Positions 39,170-51,719 of a stretch of DNA of 64,000 nt are shown piece after piece (position 1 is the stretch's first letter; every line of letters begins with the position of its first letter). The stretch comes from Drosophila pseudoobscura. Its lineage: Eukaryota > Arthropoda > Insecta > Diptera > Drosophilidae. A program made the position numbers and the translations under genes. The stretch spans positions 21,824,001 through 21,888,000 of the forward strand of contig NC_046679.1 in assembly GCF_009870125.1 (NCBI RefSeq), in the 5' to 3' direction. A model generated the notes under the pieces. The model was given only the letters and a program-made list of their open reading frames with translations. It searched no databases and was not told where the DNA came from.

Positions 39170-39179
39170 TTATTTTTAA
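39170..39179 (+). promoter_or_regulatory. Second MEF2-type site in the first Mf intron
   Basis: TTATTTTTAA also fits YTAWWWWTAR, 162 bp from the first site. In DNA this AT-rich a single match is weak; the pairing near a muscle promoter gives it some weight. Confidence 0.3.
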
Positions 39180-39713
39180 ATGTCCTTGAGTTTAATTTGT
39201 TCTTTATTTTTGTCTGGCTTTCGTCTGAATCGACTTGCTTTAAAAAAGTTGTAATTGAAAAATCTTCAACAAATATTGGAAATTCTTCAGCATTTTCCAC
39301 TTAAAGTTTTTCTTTGTTAGGGTTTCACTGCACACAAATTCTGCGAATAATTTTAACACTTTTCGGTATCAAATGTCATTGAGGGTCGTGGCCTCTTATG
39401 TAATCGTTGAGGTCTTTGAATTTTAAATTCAGTTTTATTCATAATTCGCTCATAATTCCATCATTTGTCAACAGAAATAAGTTTTATTCACTTTAAGTCG
39501 TTGATAATTGCACTTGAGTGTGTTTTAATCAATTTCAATTGATTTCATTTGATTCGAATTGATATTTATTATTTACTTGTATTTATTAAGAATTCTTTTC
39601 TTTTTGGTTGGATTTTCAGTTGGCTTACAATTTAAAATTACTCCTAAAAAATAGCGATCTATCCTCAACGAAGAATTTTTTCAAACTGCAAACCCCAAGA
39701 AAATTCGCCTCAC

Positions 39714-39790
39714 CAATTTTACTCGTTTCAGACTTTTGCCATTTCGTTCCGGCCCCAAAAAGCACTGCGCATTCCTTTACGGCGTAGGTT
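39714..39790 (-). other. Mf: Possible Mf noncoding first exon
   Basis: On the minus strand a good donor (AATTG followed by GTGAGGCG) begins at 39713. The block before it is locally GC-richer (it includes ggggccggaacg) than its surroundings. The upstream end is a guess, since I found no convincing TATA or Inr. Confidence 0.3.
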
Positions 39791-42700
39791 GCTCTAAATG
39801 TGTGTCCGTGTGTGTGTTCTGCATCTGTGTCTGTGTAAAAGCTTCGAATGATCAGTTATGGGAAAAGCTTTCTGATAGATAGTGTGGTGGCTGCCACTGC
39901 GCCCACTCATTGTTTTGCGAAGGCCCAAAATCAAAAATTCTATGACGCTGGCGATGATCGTAAAATGAAAGCCAACCAAATTAGCCCACATATAATCCCA
40001 TGTTTCTTAAACAATATCTACACAATTTATTGTCGTTTCTTGTAGATTTTATATACATATTTTTTATCATGTTAACTTTCTCATTTTTTCCATTTTGTTG
40101 CACTTCCTGAATGGTCAAAGGAAGTGCGTCAATTGTGGTATTGAATTGATCACTGAACTCTGCACTTTTTATAATACAAAAATTTAGCAAATTATCTAAA
40201 AACATAATTTGCCATTTTCATTCCGAAATTCCCATTGGCTTCCCCTCTTTAAAGTTCCTTTATTTTTGTGTTTTTGTGGAATGCACATTCAGTTTATTTG
40301 CTATTTTCTCTTCTGGTTATTTTTTCCATTAGCTCGAAGATAGTTTCCCGGTAATGGAAAAGCCATTTTCACCCACATGCCTTCGACGAATAAATAAACA
40401 ATTCTCTAAGAAACAAAAGCACCTTGAATAAATTAATCTTTGATGATAGACCCATTTTGATAAAATCGAATTGGATTATAAAATAAAGATGCACGAAAAA
40501 TGATTATTTGAACAATTTCTTCATAGAAAATAATATACATTTCGAATCATTGACCAAAGAAGATTAATTTGTGGTTTTTCTAATTATACGTAGGTATATA
40601 GTGGCAGTTAAGAGACTCTTTAAACTATATATATGGTTATTTCGGATGCTCCAATATCCATTCTCCGATCCGCACATCAGTATCGCCTTCTTCCAAATAC
40701 TGTTCTTTGCAAACTCCTGCCCATAATCCTGATACCCTCTCTCAAAGAGTATAAAAGCCTTCCCACGTGCTGCAATACAATATTTTCCAAATATCCGAAT
40801 TCCTCTAAAATTGTTTATACAAAGACGAGAAAAGATTCCCCAACCAGCTACGATTACAACAAGCGGGGTTGAAGGGCAAACCGCTTCCGCCTTGGGTGGG
40901 AGTACATATGTTCCTATTTTTATAGTATATTTCCATTGAGATCGCTTTGACCTTTCCATCTTTGGATCATGTGGATCGGCTATACAGAGGTTCCTGGTGG
41001 GTGTCCATCTCGAACCAAAGCATTCAAGGCCGAATGCATTTGCATTCAAATGTTCTTTTGACTTTGTTTATCGAATAAGAATTTGTATTGAGAATTCGTT
41101 ACCCTTAAACAAACTTTCATTTAAACTTGAACTTGACTTTGAGTACAATACTATTGCAGTTTCTTGAACCAAACAAAAAAAGAACTGCAACAAAAAAATA
41201 AAAAGAGAAATAATTAACACTATTGAGGAATTGGGAAATACCTGGCAAAGGTTTTTCCGATTTCGCCAATCATTGAGTTCACTTTTACTTTTCTGGCACA
41301 CTGTGTTGGCTAATTACTCGGCCAAGTTGTCCAACTTTTAGTTGCACTATTTTTAATTCAATTCAAATGGGTTTTCCTTTGATGTGGTCTTGAAAGACAC
41401 ACACGATTTGGCTGGGATAAATGGGATGCCCTAAAAGGAAATTAGATTTTTATATTAAAGAGAAATTTCTTAATTGTCTACAATTTAAAATAAATCTTAG
41501 AGCTCCTTGCTTACTTTGATTTGAGTTCTTTGAATACCGAGTATCTTGGTGTCGAGACACGTGTGCTACTCACACGTTCCGTCTTAATAAATACCAAACA
41601 TTTTAATTAATTTTACACCTCCTGCAATCAGCCCATACTCGTGTACCTTTTTCAAACCAAGCAAATACCCAGAAAAAAATATTCATAAATAAAATAAATT
41701 TTTCTCTGTGGTCACTTGAGAAATGAGGTCAAAAATGAAGCTAATTATTTAGTGGGGCACACATGCAAAATAATGGCGTACAATTTGCTTGCCATAGAAT
41801 TACTCTTACAGTACGTACATCTATAACCACACAGAATTACACACAATTCAATTATAAATTACATCTGGGGGTGAAAGATATTTAGCTGTCACAGTCAGAC
41901 ACGACACGGACTGACTAAATGAAATTCCAACTATAATTTATCTACATTTTATTACTCTCACACTTGCTCTCTAATAAATCCCCCAAAAGCCCAATGTGAA
42001 GGACAATCGTATATGGCTTTGTCAAATGAAATGAAACGCAAGCTGAACAAAAAGAGCAAATTGTAAGAGCTCTACAATGTCAATGCGGCGGACGAATAAT
42101 TTGCTTTGGTTTGCCACCACAGAACACAACAAAAGTACAAAATCATCTACAAATATACATTTTGAGTCATAACAGATTATCAAACAAACAAAACAAAAAA
42201 AATATACAATTATTGGCAAAACCCTGATTATGAGCATTTTGTCTGTATGTGCCGACAAAAACACTTTTAAAATACACACTCTGAAAGTTTTGATATTTGC
42301 GGATTTACTTGTTTGATGAACAGGTTATGAACGCCCCTTAGCCTTGCCAAATGATTTAAGCTTAACGAAAAATGATTTATATAGGAAGCGGTATTTCATT
42401 TTTCATATAATGGTGTCTAAGAAATTTAAAAATATTATATTTTCCCCCATTGCAATGGGAATCAAACACCTTTGAGAGCTCATATTTAATTACCAATAAA
42501 ACAAAAAATTGCATGCCCTTAGTTTTCCATCTAAGCCAACTACATCTCTATATTAAAATGTATAGTTTCTCTTTATCTTGGGACTCGTAAATAGAGCATA
42601 ATGTTTTTTTAATGTCACACATAATTCCTCAAAAGCTCTCTTTAATATCTCCATCTCTATCTCTCACTCTACGATTATGCCGTTTAGAATACAATACTGG

Positions 42701-45700
42701 TATACGTTTATATACACATACATATGTACATATGCCCCCTATACGGAGCACTAGCACATAGTTTCCAAGCAAGTCTATATATATAGATATACATATATAT
42801 GTACAGATATGTAGATGTTTAACCTTAACATATAGCAGACACCTTCAAATGAATTTTCTCTGAATATAAAAATAAATATTGTATGTACACATACATATAC
42901 GCGATATCTGTTTGGATATATGCTCTCTCCTCTCGCATGATCTGTGTGCGTTCTGCAACCCGAAATCTGTATCTATATGGTCTATGGTCAGACTAGGGTC
43001 TGATCGGCTCTGCTCCCCAGCCGACAAACGGCCCACGCAAATGAACTTGAAAATTAATTGTTCCCCCCGCAATTGCAGAGGAAGAGACTGAGGAAGTGGA
43101 TACATAACCAGCCAAAATGCTATATACCTACGTTCTCTCAATGCCTTCCATAATTTATTTGGCTTTCGAATACAAATTTTGTTTATAATTTCATTAAAAT
43201 GTAATGCCAGACGAACAAAGATTTTTCTTCTAGCTGGAAAATGGAAAATTATATTATCTCAGTCTCAGCTGAGCTCTCCATCTCTCTTTCGAATATTTCT
43301 ACAGAATTTTCCTGTACCAATTTGAATCTCCCAAATCCCAAGGACACAAGGGTCAATGCATTTCAATGCACAGATCTAACCTTGAATCTGGTCACAAAAT
43401 GTACGCAGATGATGGATTGATGTTGATGATGCCATTAAAAACTGGCAAAATAGGCAAATGCTTTTCACGTTTATACCAATTTGTTTTGCTTCTATGTAGA
43501 ACATTGTGGCTGACAATTTGAGTCAAAAGTTCTTCGCTCTAAAAATATTTCTGGGATATACACATTGAAAAGCCATTAACAGTTAGTAAATGAAGCGGTC
43601 TGTGGCCAGCCCCTAGGGGATCTGAATCTGAAAGGAAGTCATGCGTTTATCAATAGTCTGCTGACGTCACTGAAAACACAAATTGTACATCCTGTTTATT
43701 ATTTTTGACTTTAAAAGTATACAAATTGATATATCCACACATACTCGTACGAATGTATCCCACTTTGCATTCCATTCATGAAACAGAGAAAACGTATAGA
43801 AAGGCGAGAGGGCCTGCTTTTACCAACCCCAACCCAAAACAAATATGTAATAAAAAATATATATACAATATATCTATATTATTACTCAAGTCTGTTCAGT
43901 TCAGTCCACGGATGACAGCACCAGTGTGGACAATGTTTTGATATGTTTGGGACAAGTGTTTCGCTGGATAATATTTCTCTTTTTTTTTGCTGGGGGTGTC
44001 TACTGGCCAATGTTCAGATCTTGGAAGGTCGAAACTTTCAGTTTCATTTATTTTTTTTTAGACTGAATTTCTTCTACTATATTTATTTGGTACAATTTTT
44101 TAGCTTGTTCGTTGTCTTGTACTTTGTGTTCTGTATTTCTTGCTCAGCTCTCTTTTATAGTTCACACATGATTGCGTTTTATAAATATTGTTGAGCATAG
44201 CCATCTACAAATATTCGAGTATATCACAAAGATTTATCTACGTATGTATTTATCTGAAAGATAGAAAATAGAAAGACCACAAGAAAAACACAAAACATTT
44301 ATATTGGGATCATAGCAAAATAGATTCGTGAAAGCTGACGTCAAGACATCCCGGTTTCTTTGTTGATATGAAATCCTATATTTAATTAAATTTTGTGGAT
44401 CAAAACAAGGGAAATAGATCCAGTTTCTATAAGAGCAATACAAATTGAAATTGTATGAAGGCGAGATAAGTTATAAGTTCGATGCTGCGAATGTTATCTC
44501 TGATAGCTCTGCCTTTTAATCCTTTACTTCAAAATAAATCCCCCATTTTACATTAGTCCTTTTTTACATTAGTTATGTAGTGGTACTTATCTAAAACAAA
44601 AAAGGTACTAATCATTACAATATTTCAAAGAATGTCAAACGTATGCATTTATTAGTAAATGACATAACATTTGTTGTTATAATAATTGTAATTGGACTTT
44701 ACTACAGTCCCAACAGATGCAAGCCCATACAATCATCACCATATCCAGTACCATAAAAGACTTTAAGCTAAGCATTAAATTACACTAAACCGCACGCTAA
44801 CCATAAGAAAAATCACAATAAATTTACATTTGTGACAATCAGACCACAACGTCTGCCATTTTTGCTCAACCCAAAGGTCGGTAGCAGCAGAAATTTAAAT
44901 AAATGGCCTGATATGCATAAATTTATGATTTCATACCCGATTTGCCATCTTGGAATTTATGTGCGAATGGATAATGGGGACGATGCTCAAAGCGCATGAA
45001 ATGACTTTTGTGACAAAACAAGTGGCAGTAAACCATAAGCCAGAAGGAGAATCCCTGAATAGATTGCCACCTCAACCTCATCTCATCTCGCATGTCAAAA
45101 CGTATTTGGATTCTGTGTGCCATCGCCTATTTGTAATTTGGATGCAATTGTTAGTTGGTTAGTGGGTTATATGGGGAATCCACATCATACCCAAGAGCGA
45201 GAGTGTGGATAAATTCCCAAACGAGTGGAGTCGAGTGCATGACTCAATTTACAGTTGACAAATTGACTTGGTTGGCAATCGAGACGAACATATGCGGATT
45301 GCACTTCATTCAGAGCGAAGCCATGGCAAAAGGAAACATATGCTACCAAATGCTATTCATTTGCAACGTGCCGCAAAACCTCAAGGAGTCGCAGAGGAGT
45401 GGCAGTGAAGAGAATCTTCTCAAATGCAATTTATTCTTAGAACCCATGGCCGACGAACGAGCCTCCGAGTCAGAGCCAGGTGCATCTCTTTGAATGCAAT
45501 TCAATTAGCCCAGATTCAGAGCGAGAGCCCGGGCAAATAAATAGCAATTGTCTGTGCCGCCTTAATTGTCGGCCATGTACGAGTACAACTCAATTGGACT
45601 TGGCTAAATTAACAGCACAGCCACTTGGGCCACAGGCAATTACATAGCTCCTCCAGTCTCGGCCCCAAGGATAATGAACTCTCTCTCTCGTTTCTTGGGT

Positions 45701-47102
45701 TTCTTTTGCTGCTCCATGAAAATAATATAAGTTAATGTTTTAATGGCTTTATGGTCAATGTTGCCTGATACTTGCCAACTGCAACAAGCCAGGGTGAAAG
45801 CGCTACATGCCACATGATGTACCCTATATGTACATACATATAATGTAATTATTGCCACTAATTGAAAGTACTTTATGGCTTATTGGTTTGCGTGTAGCGG
45901 CTAATTTATTGAGGTTTCTTCACACTCGGCTGTGGAATTTGAAAGGGCAAGTAAGACGCATGAAGACTCAGCAAGGCTCGAAACCGAGAGAATTGTAATT
46001 TCATTAGCTCCTAAATATTATAAAGCTATAGGAATGCATATAAGTGCAATGCGAATGCCATTTTACAAGGACTGAAATGCGAAATGGACTCCAAAGCAAA
46101 ACAAAAGTAGGATGAAAAATAGTCCTGGAGTTCATTAAATTTTTCAATACAAAACATATAAGAAGAATATATACTCGTTGGGTTGAAAATGCTTCCAGCG
46201 CTTCATACATTCACTGTAATATTTCACTTCCACCTTAAAGTTCGAAAAAACTGAAGGACAAAAGTAATTCAGCTCCTAAGTCAAACACCCATTTAAAGTT
46301 TTCCCTTGCAATATTATATAATTTATTTATATTCACGCTCGTCACTGACTTTTTAGTAATTTTTATAAATAATCCAGATCCAGTTTTTAACGTGCATTTC
46401 TTTCAAATTTACAAATAAATCCATTCTTGTAATTATAAGTCTTTTCAAAAATGAATAGCCTACGGAATGATTTCGTTTTCGTTGATGTGTAATTATCTTT
46501 TCTGGCACTTCATCTCTGCAAATGCCAGCAAATTTATACCCTAAACGTGCGGCCATTCCATCTCCCTGCGAGCAGGTCTTCTCCACCATTGACCCTGGCA
46601 ATTGTTGGCCCAAAAACCAGCAAAGAGGCGTTGAAAGCCACTGCGAGACATTTGACTAAGGGGATGGAGAAGATTCGCATCGTTGCCACGAAAAATCAAC
46701 AGAAAGACGGGGCAAAACGACTGGCGACTGGAGGCGCCGAATGTCTGCTGCAAAGAAACCACATCAACAATCAATTTTCAAATGATTTGGGCCTCCAAGT
46801 GGACACACACAGAAATTTGCACAGTTGTGCGGACAGACCAGAGCCCACTGGGCGTATGTGTAATGAAGAAACACTCTGTGGAAATTCGGATATATGTACA
46901 TCAATTCTATTCAAAAGTATGGCAAGTCATAAAGAAAAGCTATAAAAAACGCAGAGAGGGCCGCCTAATATCGGTTGGGAATGTGTGTCAGGGATATTGG
47001 AAGAACATTTATATTGAGGGAATATTAAAGTAGTTTTCTACATTACCAATTAAGTTCCAAGCAGTCAAAGTGCCAATCAATTAATACCAATTCCCAATTA
47101 AC
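39791..47102. other. Spacer between the divergent genes Mf and Gyc88E
   Basis: Noncoding DNA that should hold the Gyc88E promoter and leader exon(s). I cannot place the start site. It contains a repeat remnant at 40687-40757. Just before the Gyc88E leader, 47046-47102 has a cluster of CCAATT and ATTAAT words. Confidence 0.5.
40687..40757. mobile_element. Decayed dispersed-repeat fragment
   Basis: Contains an actgttctttgcaaactcctg segment followed by gataccctctctcaaagagt and ataaaag. This resembles the 'ttgcaaacttctg ... ataccctctgcaagggtataaa' end seen in many Drosophila dispersed repeats (recalled, not aligned). A 161-codon minus-strand frame overlaps it and lacks an early ATG. Confidence 0.45.
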
Positions 47103-47103
47103 A

Positions 47104-47162
47104 GGTCCCGCAATCAATGTCAGCCAAGTGAAGCCTAAGGAAACCAATTCCCCAGTGCCAAC
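47104..47162 (+). other. Gyc88E: Gyc88E leader before the ATG
   Basis: A possible acceptor (caattaacag) precedes 47105, so part of the leader may be spliced from an upstream exon. The acceptor lacks a good pyrimidine tract, and an unspliced leader is also possible. The in-frame start at 47163 has the acceptable context ccaacATGt. Confidence 0.35.
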
Positions 47163-50100
47163 ATGTACGGTCTGCTATTGGAGAATCTCTCCGAATACAT
47201 CAAGTCTGTCTATGGCGAGGAGAAATGGGAGGACATCAGGCGGCAGGCGGGCATCGATTCGCCCTCGTTCAGCGTCCATCAAGTGTATCCTGAGAATCTA
47301 CTCCAGAAATTGGCTAAAAAGGCTCAACAAGTGGGTCTACAAAAAACCATCTCTTTTTTGATAATTTCTTTACTCCAAATAAATATATTTCTATCTCAGG
47401 TTCTGGGTGTCTCCGAGCGCGAATTCATGGACCAAATGGGCGTCTATTTTGTGGGCTTTGTAGGTCAGTATGGTTATGATCGGGTCTTATCCGTTTTGGG
47501 TCGTCACATGCGTGACTTCCTCAATGGTTTAGACAACCTGCATGAGTACCTGAAGTTCTCGTACCCCCGGATGCGGGCACCCAGTTTCATCTGTGAGAAC
47601 GAGACCAAGCAGGGCCTGACACTGCATTATCGCTCGAAGAGACGTGGCTTTGTCTACTACACAATGGGCCAGATACGGGAGGTGGCTAGGTACTTCTACC
47701 ACAAGGAAATGCACATTGAATTGGTGCGCGAGGAGATCCTCTTCGATACGGTGCATGTAACCTTTCAGCTGACCTTTGATAATCGGGCCTTTACTTTGGC
47801 CTCGCTCGCCATGACCCGCGAGGAGAAACACTTGCCCATCAGTGCTCATGTGCTCTTCGAGATCTTTCCCTTTTGCATTGTTTTTGGGTAAGCATTTTGT
47901 AGTAAGCACTATATTTTGCATATTATGATGCTTTCTTCCCCCTTTCAGTGCTGATATGGTAGTACGCAGCATTGGTAACTCTTTAATGGTCATATTACCC
48001 GAGCTGTTGGGCAAGAAAATCACGGCCTGGTTCGATTTGGTACGCCCGCTGATTGCATTTAAATTTCAAACTGTAAGTAACAGATCACAATATTTGATTG
48101 TATCCCTAATAACCCATTAAAAACATCTATTTTCTTCTCAGATACTCAATCGCACCAATAACATATTCGAATTAGTCACCGTGGATCCCGTTACGGAGCG
48201 TATGGATGCCCAAAATGATGATCTGCTCTTACACGATGATGGCAGTGAACCTGAGAAGTCATTGAGGTTGAAAGGTAAATTAAGATTAATTTAAAGGCCC
48301 TCAAAATCTATAAATTTTTTTTGATTCACAGGTCAAATGGTCTACATGGAAAACTGGCGTATGATCATGTTCTTGGGCACACCCGTCATGCCGGATCTGA
48401 CCTCTTTGATAACCACTGGTCTCTATATCAACGATCTGTCTATGCATGACTTTAGCAGGGATCTCATGTTGGCGGGCACTCAACAGTCGGTGGAACTGAA
48501 ATTGGCCTTGGATCAAGAGCAGCAAAAGTCCAAGAAACTGGAAGAATCCATGCGATTGGTATGGTAAACATGGAGCAAGTTTCTGTAGAGACCTACATTT
48601 GTGTACCTTTTGTATTTTCCAGTTGGATGAGGAGATGCGGCGTACAGACGAGTTGCTGTATCAGATGATACCCAAACAGGTGGCAGATCGTCTCAGACGT
48701 GGCGAGAACCCCATAGATACCTGTGAGGTGAGTGGTGAGATTACTTCAACTAGAGTATCGTATAATAATATCTCCCCAAAATGTATGCAGATGTTTGATA
48801 GCGTCTCCATACTCTTCTCGGATATTGTAACCTTCACCGAGATCTGCAGTCGCATCACACCCATGGAAGTGGTGTCCATGCTGAATGCCATGTACTCGAT
48901 TTTCGATAAGCTGACGGAACGGAATTCGGTCTACAAGGTGGAGACGATCGGCGATGCCTATATGGTGGTGGCTGGGGCACCCGACAAGGATGCCAATCAT
49001 GCGGAGAGAGTCTGTGATATGGCCTTGGACATGGTGGATGCCATAACCGATCTGAAGGATCCCTCAACCGGTCAGCACTTGCGGATACGTAAGTGGAATC
49101 CATTATATAGAACTATGCTTCAATCTCTTTGTCTATCTATTCTCTGTCAGGTGTGGGTGTTCACTCTGGTGCCGTTGTGGCTGGAATCGTGGGTCTAAAG
49201 ATGCCTCGCTATTGCCTTTTTGGCGACACTGTGAACACCGCCTCGCGCATGGAGTCCACCAGCATTGCCATGAAGGTGCACATATCCGAGTCGACGAAAA
49301 TCCTAATCGGCCCCAGCTATAAGATCCTCGAGCGCGGCGAGATCGATGTCAAGGGCAAAGGCACTATGGCCACCTACTGGCTGGAGGAGCGTGAGAATCG
49401 ACTTCCTCTGCAGTTGACCACTGGCATGCTGATGCATCCGATGGCCTCGGGTCCCGCGAGGGCCATAATGCCGGCTCCATCTAAGCCAGTGACTCCCATA
49501 GTGCCCCCTCTACCTGCTCCAGTTCCAGCAGCTGCTGCTGCCCCGCCAGTGGAGCATGCCAGCATTTCCGGTGTGGTCCTGACAGCCACGAATACCATAG
49601 CGGCAGCGGCGCACCTGACGCATCATCATCCGCCAGCAGCTGGAGGTGTGGCCGGAGGGCCTACAGGTGGAGGAGGAGCTGCACCGGCACAGGGAGACGA
49701 TCGCAGTAGCCGCATCTACTCGCCGGTGACCTTTAAGGATGTGGCACGCCGAAGCATCGCCAACTCGCCCGTGCGGCACAGCTGCGGGTATTCCTATACC
49801 GATCAGGAGAAGCGACGCGATTCCCGATCCAACTCCACTGGCCATGTCTTTATGCGTTCCCCCTCCGATATTTTCGGCTCGCTTATTCTAGACACCGAGG
49901 AGTTCCTTGAGGATTTGCAGATGTCGCGCGGTTCACTGGTCAACAGCAACAACCATCCGCCTCCTTGCGGCTTCAGTCCCACGCCGCCCTTCCGCATCGG
50001 CAGTGCCCCGCCCAAACCGCGGCCCAGCAATCCGGACAAGTTCACGCCCGAGGAGCTGGCCGCCATGGATCAGCTGACGCCACCATCGACGGCTCCGGCC

Positions 50101-51107
50101 CGAGAGACGGCCACGTGCAGCAGTGCCAGCCTCAAGGGCGCTACCTCGAACGCCTCGCTGGACCGGGAAAAGACCGCATACAAGCTCAAGTAAGTCCTGG
50201 GATATCAAGATCAGCTCTCCAGCTCCACTTTTGAATAGGAAAATCACGTTCTCCAACAGCGCTAGTCTGGAGGCTCCTTCTCCGCCAGCCATGTCTGCTG
50301 TGGTCTGCCCGATGCGATCCAAGTCTCCACCGATAGCTGTGGCCACTGCTCCCCCAGTGGTGCCAGTCCAGGCCAGCACAAGCCATGGCAGTCGACCAGA
50401 GTCAAAGTGTTCGGTTTCATCCATTTCGCTTCACTCGCCGCCCCCGCATCGCGCCCAATCAGCGCCAGCAAGGTCATTTCCAGTCTGTAAAGTCTGAGCA
50501 AACATCAGCTAACCCTTTGATATTTTAGACCCCATTCCATGTCGAAGGCGGCGCGAAAGGCATTTCTGGCAGCCAAGCAAACCAAAGCCATGGAGAAGCT
50601 GGACAAGATGATCGAAGAGGTGCATGAGGTGGAGTCCCAGTCGACTGTAAAGGCGGCCAACATGCGGTTGGCCATCTTTGGACATGATGGTGGAGGAGGT
50701 GGTGGGGATCTGGCCGCTGGTGGTTGTCCTTTGTTCCTGCCTCCGCCGCCACAGCCCCAGCAGCGACTGATGGCTAGCTCTTTATCAGATTCGAGTATTT
50801 GTAATCATGGGTGAGTAGGGGGACAAATCACAGCCAGATTGAATACAGTAAACTGATGCTCGAGACCCAGCCAAAGACAACCATTTTATTATTGTATTAT
50901 TTGTAAACTTGGCTAATACTCAACTCTTTCCACAGGCACAGTCATGCACCCAGCTGCCATCATGCACTGGAGCCAAAGATGAGCAACAGTCAGAGTTTCC
51001 AGCACAGTCCCCGAGGCGGGATCACCCATCAGTGCTGCAGTGGGTTCGGTCATGGCAATGGCAGACACTCGCATCGCATGCACTCGAATGCCTGTAGGAT
51101 TCTGTAG
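47163..51107 (+). CDS. Gyc88E: Atypical soluble guanylyl cyclase Gyc88E
   Basis: This enzyme makes cGMP from GTP. It is the fly's atypical soluble cyclase, known to be oxygen-sensitive, active alone and enhanced by Gyc89Da or Gyc89Db. Exons are 47163-47330, 47400-47887, 47949-48072, 48142-48274, 48332-48558, 48623-48727, 48791-49088, 49151-50189, 50239-50472, 50529-50810 and 50936-51107; total 1089 residues, all junctions in phase. Residues 1-180 are the heme-binding H-NOX domain, with proximal His104 and the Y133-x-S135-x-R137 motif. A PAS-like associated domain and a Glu-rich coiled coil (about 360-400) follow. The catalytic domain (about 416-600) has metal ligands Asp426 (LFSDIV) and Asp470, guanine-binding Glu466 and Cys536, and Asn543 and Arg547. 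Having all of these in one chain fits homodimer activity. The last 490 residues form a Pro/Ala/Ser tail that becomes His-rich. Intron 48728-48790 is stop-free and in frame. The donor at 50473 (GTCATT) is weak but is the one that keeps phase. Confidence 0.95.
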
Positions 51108-51713
51108 AGGAACTGGAGTGCCGGAGTCCACCTTCACATTCATATCATGTATACTATTCTGATTCCGATTCTTCTCAATGTTCTCCGCGCGTGCTTTGTG
51201 GTCCAGTGATGAATAGTCGGCAATTATTAGAGTTTAGTTAGTTGTTGATACTCATAGAATATAGTAGGATATACCAGATGTACCTATATGTACCCCATAC
51301 TCCCACGTTAGCTAGTCAAACAGGGCTTTAACACTTGGCAGATCGATGTCTACATACGCTAAAGAAACTGTATAAATTGTTATAGTACATACATGTAATA
51401 TCTAACTAAATGTTGATCAAAAGATTTAAAATTTCTTGACACCTCAAATATGACAATACCACAAGGAACACACACAAAACAAATACAACATTTTCGAGTA
51501 TGTCAGAAGATGAACAAAATATTGTAATCTAAGGCTTTTCACGCATTATCATGATACCACCTGAGGCAAGGTTTGCTCCAACAAAAATATATTATATTCT
51601 ATATATATGAATGTATAATATATATGTAACATAAAACTCTATATATTTACTATATATATATTTTTAGTAGTTACATGTTTAAGGAGTAGGTTTTATGTGT
51701 ACACCGCCTATTA

Positions 51714-51719
51714 AATAAA
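51714..51719 (+). terminator. Gyc88E: Gyc88E polyadenylation signal
   Basis: AATAAA on the plus strand about 610 nt after the stop codon, in AT-rich 3' UTR sequence. It is a canonical hexamer; usage is inferred. Confidence 0.45.

Noticed and set aside
40564..41049. 161-codon open frame on the minus strand
   Set aside because: It has no early ATG and overlaps a dispersed-repeat remnant. No recognisable protein family.
45155..45493. 112-codon plus-strand frame upstream of Gyc88E
   Set aside because: Starts with TTG, with no signal peptide, domain or splice logic. The region is GC-moderate spacer.
46547..46945. 132-codon plus-strand frame in the Gyc88E 5' region
   Set aside because: No proper start and no in-frame link to the Gyc88E ATG. 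The higher GC content explains the open frame; at most it is leader or regulatory DNA.
47529..48023. 164-codon frame antisense to Gyc88E exons 2 and 3
   Set aside because: It is the complement of well-supported coding exons, and its frame crosses a real intron with no splice logic of its own.
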